DNA of 47,952 nt from Chitinophagales bacterium (GTDB taxonomy: Bacteria; Bacteroidota; Bacteroidia; Chitinophagales; Saprospiraceae). The notes below the pieces were generated by a model. It worked only from the letters and a program-made list of their open reading frames with translations, ran no database searches and was not told the DNA's origin. Position numbers and translations under genes: made by a program. This document shows, piece after piece, positions 17,797 to 23,529 of this stretch (positions are counted from its first letter, which is position 1; each line of letters begins with the position of its first letter). Where the stretch lies: assembly GCA_022360175.1 (NCBI GenBank), contig JAKSDI010000101.1, positions 1 through 47,952 of the forward strand, read 5' to 3'.

Positions 17797-18324
17797 ATGG
17801 TAAAGAATAAATCAAACTATTCCACACAAAATACTACACACAAGAAAAGAACCTGGTATATAATACTTGGAGGAGGCATTGTTGTAGCCTTCTTTTTTAT
17901 GGCTCATAAAATCATCCCTCTGGGTTTAGAAAAGGATAAGGATGGTAATATTACACTTTCTCCGAATAGACAGACAAAGCTGAATAAGGAGCTAGAAGAG
18001 ATAGATAATGCTGAACAGTATGTGCTAGTAGCCCAAAGAAGTGGTTTATATCCATGTTACTCTTGTACTAATGAGCAAAAAACGATATATTTAAATGTGG
18101 GAGAAGTTTGGAAATATGGAGTTACACGTAAAGGTTTACAAGGAAGATATCCCCGAGAAAACTTTGGTGTTCCTGATTTAAATTACTTCCAGCAATTCAT
18201 TGGTACCTATAGTGAATGCCTAAAAAAGGAGAAAATAAAAATTTACAATTATCCTTTCTTACCCGAAGCTTTAGCAAGGGATATATTACTTATAAGACCA
18301 CCAGGCAATAAATATGACAGCTAA
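17797..18324 (+). CDS. Membrane-anchored protein with GIY-YIG-like toxin-type domain, 175 aa
   Basis: A basic N-terminus (KKR at 16-18) leads into one hydrophobic helix at ~20-40, so N-in/C-out anchoring is expected. Residues ~75-175 look like the C-terminal toxin domain of some Bacteroidota polymorphic toxins: GLYPCYSC (83-90), GEVWKYGVT (102-110), GRYP (116-119), SECLKKEK and a final RPPGNK (167-172). In order these supply GIY-YIG-type elements: Y85, Y107-G108, R117, E140 or E145, and N171. If right, it is a nuclease, but here it lacks the usual Rhs, T6SS or T9SS carrier and is fused to a short anchor. The next gene overlaps it by 11 bp and is a candidate immunity protein. The family assignment is from remembered motifs and needs structural comparison. 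Confidence 0.62.
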   Translation: MVKNKSNYSTQNTTHKKRTWYIILGGGIVVAFFFMAHKIIPLGLEKDKDGNITLSPNRQTKLNKELEEIDNAEQYVLVAQRSGLYPCYSCTNEQKTIYLNVGEVWKYGVTRKGLQGRYPRENFGVPDLNYFQQFIGTYSECLKKEKIKIYNYPFLPEALARDILLIRPPGNKYDS

Positions 18325-18802
18325 AGAACAGTTGATAAAAGCACAACAAGCATCGGAAGAAGCACACCAAATTCATATTTCATGTAGAATTGCAGAAAGA
18401 CTATTTCCAAAAATTAATCCTGCAATATTCAGCGATGTACTAAGAAGAAAAATAAAATTGTCCCAGTACGATAATGGAATTTTAAAATTCTACTTCACAT
18501 TTGTAGCAATGGAAAATATGGTACTCAAATTTGATGGCATATATTATAGTCGTAAAAAACGCCATCTTGAAGTTGCTGTTAGAATTCCATTTGAAGAAAT
18601 ATTAGCTGCCAACCAAACCGAAACTATCCATCTCATGGAAAAAGCTTTCCTGGAAGGTATTGACCTGATTGCTACAAAAAAACTTGCTGCTCCATTTGAC
18701 CATCAGGCATTCAAAAAAGATGTAGAAGCCATTTTTGCTCAAGAGAATTGGTATGAAGAAGATTTAAAAAAATACCGGGCAATGCCCAGCCTGGGTTATT
18801 AG
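18314..18802 (+). CDS. Candidate immunity protein for the upstream GIY-YIG-like gene, 162 aa
   Basis: No signal peptide or membrane segment is present, so it should be cytoplasmic. The sequence mixes helices with a central beta-rich part (LKFYFTFVAMENMVLKFDGIYYSRKKRHLEVAVRIP). I do not recognise the family. It starts 11 bp inside the upstream gene in a different frame, implying translational coupling and fixed stoichiometry. Small, cytoplasmic, immediately downstream and overlapping is the usual layout of immunity genes, so this is a positional inference. Its stop codon TAG shares its last two bases with the first two bases of the 164-bp element. Confidence 0.5.
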   Translation: MTAKEQLIKAQQASEEAHQIHISCRIAERLFPKINPAIFSDVLRRKIKLSQYDNGILKFYFTFVAMENMVLKFDGIYYSRKKRHLEVAVRIPFEEILAANQTETIHLMEKAFLEGIDLIATKKLAAPFDHQAFKKDVEAIFAQENWYEEDLKKYRAMPSLGY

Positions 18803-18964
18803 AACGTGTTTAAAAATCGTTTTTGATGGTCAAAATAGTTCATTTTATGTTTAGACGAGGCGCTTAAATGAGAACGTAGCAGGGCTACGAAGCTTATTTG
18901 AGCAACGAAGTGTAAACATAAAAGGGATACTTTGAATCCAAAGGATGAAATTTAAACACGTTCT
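18801..18964. mobile_element. 164-bp MITE-like inverted-repeat element, copy 2
   Basis: AGAACGTGTTTAAA (18801-18814) and TTTAAACACGTTCT (18951-18964) are perfect 14-bp inverted repeats. Inside are further pairings, such as TTTATGTTTA with TAAACATAAA and CGTAGC with GCTACG. It is homologous in reverse orientation to 12038-12201 and has the same length. It fills the entire gap between two convergent genes and its two ends overlap both stop codons, so it could act as their shared transcription terminator. Confidence 0.78.
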
Positions 18965-20499
18965 TAATCTTCATCTTTCACTCTCAATGATAATAAACCT
19001 GCTACAATCATACACACACCTCCTACGATTAGTGCATAAATAGCCTCGCCTCCAAAAAAACGCCCTACTATAAAACCCAGTATAGTCGCCGCTACTATTT
19101 GTGGAATCACAATAAAGAAGTTGAACACTCCCATAAAATACCCCATCTTATTGGCAGGTAAGGCGCCAGCCAGCATAGCATAAGGCATTGCTAAAATACT
19201 TGACCAGGCAATACCAACCCCTACCATAGATACCAGCAACATATTTGGATCTGATATAAAATAAACCGAGATCAGGCCTAATCCGCCTAGCACCAAACAA
19301 ATAAGGTGAGTCATCCTTCTATTCGTTGCCTTAGCTAATACAGGTAGCAAAAATGCTACTATAGCTGCTACTCCATTATATACAGCAAAGCAAAAGCCGA
19401 CCCAATCGGCACCTTCATTGTACAGAACAGAAGTAGCATCACTGGTGCCATAAATATGGTTGGTTACTGCAGAGGTTGTGTAAATCCACATAGAAAATAA
19501 AGCAAACCAGGAAAAGAACTGTACGACTGCCAATTGGCGCATCGTTTCCGGCATCTCCAGTAGATCACTCATGATAGTCACAAAGCCAGATTGATAATTT
19601 CCTTTTCTTTTCATATTCCCCGCTACAAGCCACAAAACACCAACTGCAACCAGGCCAAATGCTAAAATATAAAGCTCCTTTTCCAGTTTAAATTGATACA
19701 ATAAAACTATGATTACTGCCCCTACTACACTGATGATGATACCTGTATTTACCAGTTTTTTTCCCTTTGACTCGCATTGCTCCGGAGTCAGAGCTTCACC
19801 ATCCCAGTGTTCGTTTTCTTCACCGCCTTCAAAAGAGCGCAACTCTTCCGGAGAATATTCTTTTGAACGAAAGACGGTCCACATTACTGCCAGTAAAAAT
19901 GCGAGCGCTCCCAGGTAAAAAGACCATTTTACAGAATCTGAAATCTGCCCTTCAGGCGCCGTATTACTTACATTCAACCAATTGGTTAACATCCAGGGCA
20001 ACATAGAAGCGATTACGGCTCCGGTACCAATAAAAAAGCTTTGCATAGCAAAACCTGTAGTACGCTGCTCTGAAGGCAGATTATCCCCTACAAATGCCCG
20101 AAATGGCTCCATACTAACATTGATGGATGCATCCATAATCCACAACATACCTGCGGCTATCCACAAAGTAGGAGAATTGGGCATCAGGCACAAAGCGATA
20201 GAAGCCAATATTGCACCTATCATAAAAAAAGGCCTACGCCTTCCCCACTTTGGATGCCAGGTGCGATCACTAAAATACCCTATGATGGGTTGAACAATTA
20301 AACCCGTTAGCGGTGCTGCTATCCATAGAATTGGAATCTGCTCTACTTCTGCTCCCAGGGTTTCAAAAATACGGCTGGTATTAGCATTCTGTAAAGCAAA
20401 TCCGAACTGGATGCCCAGAAAGCCAAAACTCATATTCCAGATTTGCCAAAAGGATAAGCGGGGTTTAGGTTGTTTAGCGATACTTGCGTTAGAAGCCAT
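18964..20499 (-). CDS. MFS transporter, SLC45/MalT-like sugar type, 511 aa
   Basis: Twelve hydrophobic segments fit a major facilitator. The MFS loop motif appears as GYFSDRTWHPKWGRRRPFF after the second helix, and MDASINVSMEPFRAFVGDNLP resembles the sucrose/maltose (SLC45/GPH-like) group. It probably imports a disaccharide with protons; the substrate is not readable. A charged loop of ~35 residues (~215-250) links the two halves. No glycoside hydrolase or phosphorylase lies beside it, unlike many MalT-type transporters. Its TAA stop overlaps the end of the 164-bp element, and a related hairpin element lies 23 bp upstream of its start codon. Confidence 0.85.
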   Translation of the reverse strand: MASNASIAKQPKPRLSFWQIWNMSFGFLGIQFGFALQNANTSRIFETLGAEVEQIPILWIAAPLTGLIVQPIIGYFSDRTWHPKWGRRRPFFMIGAILASIALCLMPNSPTLWIAAGMLWIMDASINVSMEPFRAFVGDNLPSEQRTTGFAMQSFFIGTGAVIASMLPWMLTNWLNVSNTAPEGQISDSVKWSFYLGALAFLLAVMWTVFRSKEYSPEELRSFEGGEENEHWDGEALTPEQCESKGKKLVNTGIIISVVGAVIIVLLYQFKLEKELYILAFGLVAVGVLWLVAGNMKRKGNYQSGFVTIMSDLLEMPETMRQLAVVQFFSWFALFSMWIYTTSAVTNHIYGTSDATSVLYNEGADWVGFCFAVYNGVAAIVAFLLPVLAKATNRRMTHLICLVLGGLGLISVYFISDPNMLLVSMVGVGIAWSSILAMPYAMLAGALPANKMGYFMGVFNFFIVIPQIVAATILGFIVGRFFGGEAIYALIVGGVCMIVAGLLSLRVKDED

Positions 20500-20522
20500 A
20501 GTTGTTTTGTTTCATACGTTTA

Positions 20523-20711
20523 GAAGTTGTTCAATTGCCGTGATCGTCAAAAAGTAGCAATTTTCATTCCGCTTGATATACCCACAACCCCGATAGTTAT
20601 CGGGGATATCAGAGCGACCAAGGTGAGCCTGCCTAGTAGCAGACAGGTACAAAACAAAGAGCGGGACAAAAGAATGCTTTTAGACATTGTGAGTAGTTTT
20701 TGAACAACTTC
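20523..20711. mobile_element. ~189-bp inverted-repeat element, MITE-like, third type
   Basis: GAAGTTGTTCAA at 20523 and TTGAACAACTTC ending at 20711 form the ends; their pattern resembles the 164-bp elements (AGA, two or three variable bases, TGTT). The interior has an imperfect long stem (for example TTCCGCTT with AGAGCGGG), a compact CCCCGATA/TATCGGGG hairpin and a CCTGCC/GCAGACAGG pair. No ORF is present. It separates the divergent MFS and RNase H genes. Confidence 0.6.
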
Positions 20712-20798
20712 ATATTTAAAGCAGGAGCAATATAATGATTCTATATTAGGCTAATGAATAAACATTGGAGATTATCATTATTTCCCTATTATTGCATT

Positions 20799-21437
20799 AT
20801 GGCAAAAAAGAAAAAATACTACGTTGTTTGGGAAGGTAATAATCCAGGAGTGTATGATTCCTGGAATGATTGCAAATTACAGATTCAGGGATATCCCAAC
20901 GCAAAATATAAATCATTCACTTCATTAGATGAAGCAACAGCTGCTTTTCGGGGCAGTTTTTCTGATCATATAGGACAGGGAAGTACTGCTGCCGGAAAAA
21001 AGAAAAAAGTAGTTTCTGAAGAAGCTCGAAAGGCAATTGTATGGGACAGCATTAGTGTTGATGCTGCGTGTAGTGGCAATCCTGGAGTAATGGAATATCA
21101 GGGTGTACATACTAAAGATAGTTCTCAAATATTTCATAAAAAATTCAGCCTGGGTACCAACAACATTGGTGAATTTCTAGCGATTGTGCATGCGTTGGCC
21201 CTCTTTAAACAGCAAGGAATCAACACGCCTATTTACACAGACTCAAAAATTGCTATGGGCTGGGTCAAAAAGAAAAAAGCAAATACGAAGCTAGTCCGTA
21301 ATGCAAAAACAGCACTACTACACCAATTAATCGATAGAGCTGAAGTTTGGTTAAGGAATAATACTTATGAAAATAAAATTATGAAGTGGGATACGGACAA
21401 TTGGGGAGAGATTCCAGCTGATTTTGGTAGAAAATAA
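20799..21437 (+). CDS. rnhA: Ribonuclease HI with N-terminal viroplasmin domain, 212 aa
   Basis: RNase H cuts RNA in RNA-DNA hybrids. Residues ~5-52 match the caulimovirus viroplasmin/hybrid-binding domain (YYVVWEGNNPGVYDSWNDCK, FTSLDEATAAF). Residues ~80-212 are the RNase HI fold with active-site acids D88 (SVDAACSGNPG), E125 (NNIGEF), D148 (IYTDSK) and D200 or D198 (WDTDNWGEIPADFGRK). The frame extends upstream to 20754, but MAKKKKYYVVWEG at 20799 matches the family start. This two-domain form is common in Bacteroidota. The protein is cytoplasmic and the gene is a single unit. Confidence 0.92.
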   Translation: MAKKKKYYVVWEGNNPGVYDSWNDCKLQIQGYPNAKYKSFTSLDEATAAFRGSFSDHIGQGSTAAGKKKKVVSEEARKAIVWDSISVDAACSGNPGVMEYQGVHTKDSSQIFHKKFSLGTNNIGEFLAIVHALALFKQQGINTPIYTDSKIAMGWVKKKKANTKLVRNAKTALLHQLIDRAEVWLRNNTYENKIMKWDTDNWGEIPADFGRK

Positions 21438-21588
21438 TTATCAGCAATATCCTATGCTCAAAGTTTGCCTACTATCAGCCTGACATATAGAATTATTGGT
21501 TTAAGCTTCCAATGAAACCAGTACTTCTTTCATTGATAAGCTAACTATCTCATACCCTTACAAATAATAACACTCGTTTAAAATGACG

Positions 21589-21623
21589 AACCAGTTGCCA
21601 TGCGTATCGCACAACAACTGGTT
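21589..21623. terminator. Hairpin, likely terminator of the ribosomal protein operon
   Basis: AACCAGTTG (21589-21597) pairs with CAACTGGTT (21615-21623). On the minus strand it is followed by CGTCATTTT, a weak T run. It lies 56 bp beyond the rplI stop codon. Confidence 0.5.
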
Positions 21624-21678
21624 GCTATGTAGATTGTCAGGGTAAATCCTAATTAATACAGTAAGTAGTACATGACTA

Positions 21679-22128
21679 CTACTTATCTTCCTCTACTTCA
21701 AAGTTAATAGTGATATCAACTTCTGGGTGTAATAGTAGTTCAGCAGCATACGTACCAAGCGTTTTGATATCTTCAGGTAGCTTCACTTTACGGCGATCTA
21801 CATCAATATCAAATTGCTCTTTCAGGGCAGCAGCGAGCTGTACATTTGTTACACTACCAAAAATCTTACCACTAGTACCAGCTTTGGCACCGATCTTTAA
21901 CACCTTGCCAGACAAGCGTTCCTTAATAGCTTCAAACTCTGCCTTACGAGCAGCTAGTTCTTCCAGCTCTTTACGCTTAATGTCATCCAGCTTAGAACGG
22001 TTGGGCTCATTGGCAACGATGGCCATGCCCTGAGGAATCAGGTAGTTGCGAGCGTATCCAGGTTTAACGGATACGATTTCATGCTTATCACCTACCTTTT
22101 CTATATCTTGCAACAGAATAATATCCAT
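21679..22128 (-). CDS. rplI: 50S ribosomal protein L9, 149 aa
   Basis: L9 binds 23S rRNA and helps keep reading frame. The family signature is clear: MDIILLQDIEKVGDKHEIVSV and VKPGYARNYLIPQGMA, then a long connecting helix (residues ~45-75) and the C-terminal domain with KIGAKAGTSGKIFGSVT. Length is normal (149). It is the last gene of the rpsF-rpsR-rplI operon, 33 bp after rpsR. Confidence 0.98.
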   Translation of the reverse strand: MDIILLQDIEKVGDKHEIVSVKPGYARNYLIPQGMAIVANEPNRSKLDDIKRKELEELAARKAEFEAIKERLSGKVLKIGAKAGTSGKIFGSVTNVQLAAALKEQFDIDVDRRKVKLPEDIKTLGTYAAELLLHPEVDITINFEVEEDK

Positions 22129-22161
22129 TTTTCAAGGATTTGAAGGCTTTACAATAAATTA

Positions 22162-22428
22162 TTACTTCAGCAGGTCCGTTACGTAAGGTAACATCGCCAA
22201 GTGGCGAGAACGCTTTACAGCAGTAGCTACTTTACGCTGGTACTTCAGAGAGTTACCAGTAATACGGCGAGGTAAAATTTTACCTTGCTCGTTAACGAAT
22301 TGCATCAGAAAATCAGGATCCTTGTAATCAATATACTTGATTCCGAACTTACGGAAGCGGCAGTACTTAGCACGCTTCTGTCCGATCTTAGGATTGCTGA
22401 GGAATTTTATATCGTCTCTAGAAGCCAT
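22162..22428 (-). CDS. rpsR: 30S ribosomal protein S18, 88 aa
   Basis: S18 sits beside S6 on the platform of the 30S subunit. The motif [39 protein letters not shown] is partly visible as ILPRRITG and KRSRHLALLPY-like sequence, diagnostic of the family. Length is typical. The gene lies between rpsF and rplI in the standard order. Confidence 0.98.
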   Translation of the reverse strand: MASRDDIKFLSNPKIGQKRAKYCRFRKFGIKYIDYKDPDFLMQFVNEQGKILPRRITGNSLKYQRKVATAVKRSRHLAMLPYVTDLLK

Positions 22429-22462
22429 TTTTGCTTACTTTTTGTGGTTAAAATTGATTGGT

Positions 22463-23035
22463 TTACTCTTCCTCCTCTGCTACAGCAGTGTCCGCTTTCT
22501 TTGGAGCTGGCTTAGGCTTAGGAGTAGGTGCAGGTTCAGGAACCTTCTCAGTCTTAGGCTCAGGCTTAGCCTCAGTTTTAGCTTCAGGCTTAGGTTTAGC
22601 CTCAGTCTTAGGTTTAGGCTTAGGGCCACGATTATCAGGCCTTCCACGATTGTCACGGCTATCAGACTTCTTCTTCTTCTTCGTCACCTTGCCAATCAAA
22701 CCAGCACGCTTATCAGCGTTGTACTTCACACCATACTTGTCCAGGCTTACAGTAAGGAAACGCATGATGCGTTCGTCACGGCGCATAGCCAGCTCTACCT
22801 TATTGTTAATCTCGCCAGTAGGTGTTTGAAATTCAATACAATAGTAAACCCCAGAAGTGCGACGGTTAATTGCATAAGCTAACTGGCGCAATCCCATTTC
22901 ATCCACATGTACGATCTCACATCCTTCAGATTTCAATAGATCGACATATGTCTGAGCTGTCGCTTTGATCTCTTCCCCCGACAGCACCGGGTCTACGATG
23001 AAAGTTACTTCGTAATTTTTCATTGGATCAGACAT
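22463..23035 (-). CDS. rpsF: 30S ribosomal protein S6 with long Lys/Pro/Glu-rich tail, 190 aa
   Basis: Residues 1-105 are the S6 fold (MKNYEVTFIVDPVLS, RQLAYAINRRTSGVYYCIEF, RDERIMRFLTV). Usual S6 proteins have ~95-140 residues; here about 70 more follow, made of K, P, E and A in short repeats (EAKPKPEAKTEAKPEPKTE). The tail DNA is a degenerate tandem repeat of TTAGGCTTAGGTTTAGCCTC type. The start could be M1 (MSDPM) or M5; M5 matches the family start. A promoter with both -33 and -7 boxes lies 54 bp upstream. Confidence 0.96.
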   Translation of the reverse strand: MSDPMKNYEVTFIVDPVLSGEEIKATAQTYVDLLKSEGCEIVHVDEMGLRQLAYAINRRTSGVYYCIEFQTPTGEINNKVELAMRRDERIMRFLTVSLDKYGVKYNADKRAGLIGKVTKKKKKSDSRDNRGRPDNRGPKPKPKTEAKPKPEAKTEAKPEPKTEKVPEPAPTPKPKPAPKKADTAVAEEEE

Positions 23036-23088
23036 AATAAGTTAATAATCAATGTCACTATATAGGACACTCGCATTTTTTGCGGCTG

Positions 23089-23120
23089 CAAAGGTAGGGA
23101 ATACTTTGGTATTTTCCAAA
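23089..23120 (-). promoter_or_regulatory. Promoter of rpsF-rpsR-rplI
   Basis: On the minus strand TTTG (23117-23120) is followed by 20 bp and TACCTTTG (23089-23096), a full Bacteroidota -33/-7 promoter. The -7 box ends 53 bp before the rpsF start codon. Confidence 0.82.
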
Positions 23121-23485
23121 AGGAAAGAATTTACTGTGCTTAGGAGGCTATGTTCTGAAGGTAGTATGCCTTGAAGACGAGGTATAATATAGTACTTAGG
23201 TATAATGGCACTTAAACTTAAGGGTAAGGATTCCACCCCCTAAATCCCCCGCACGCTGTAGCTTTAGCGTAGGCGCCCAGCGGTGGACAGTCAAGCATTA
23301 ATTAAATAATATTCAAAGATAAAAACAAGTGTCTCTAAGTTAATCTATCTGTACACTTAGGGATTACTCTATATTTATAAAAGATTTGGAATTTTGGGAG
23401 TTACCATGAAGAGGAGGTAAAGCGTAGTCCCCCCCCTACCACCTGATGATTTGTGATATTCTTTATTTCAGGATTCCCCCCTAAA
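23121..23485. other. Intergenic region without recognised gene
   Basis: This region holds C-rich stretches (GGTGGACAG after a GCGTAGGCGCCC-type segment near 23260-23290, and a seven-C run near 23430). It looks like degenerate dispersed repeat rather than coding sequence. No RNA gene was recognised. Confidence 0.45.
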
Positions 23486-23529
23486 CCTTTACACCTCTAT
23501 CCCTAATACCTTTACACCTCTCTCTAATA
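23486..23529. repeat. Two-copy direct repeat CCTTTACACCTCT..., overlapping the M16 stop
   Basis: CCTTTACACCTCTATCCCTAATA (23 bp, 23486-23508) is followed by CCTTTACACCTCTCTCTAATA (21 bp, 23509-23529). The second copy covers the stop codon of the M16 gene. The reverse complement of the core (GGTGTAAAGGTAT) recurs at 29416-29428, so this is a dispersed repeat. Confidence 0.8.

Noticed and set aside
20754-20798. N-terminal extension of RNase H
   Set aside because: The family's usual start is MAKKKKYYVVWEG at 20799; the extra 15 residues have no match to it.
22285-22882. Plus-strand ORFs opposite rpsR and rpsF
   Set aside because: They are Leu/Arg- or Gly/Leu-rich mirror frames of the repetitive S6 tail and overlap conserved ribosomal genes.
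23230-23290. tRNA or structured RNA gene in the M16-rpsF gap
   Set aside because: No acceptor stem, T-arm GTTCGA-type sequence or cloverleaf spacing was found; it looks like degenerate repeat.
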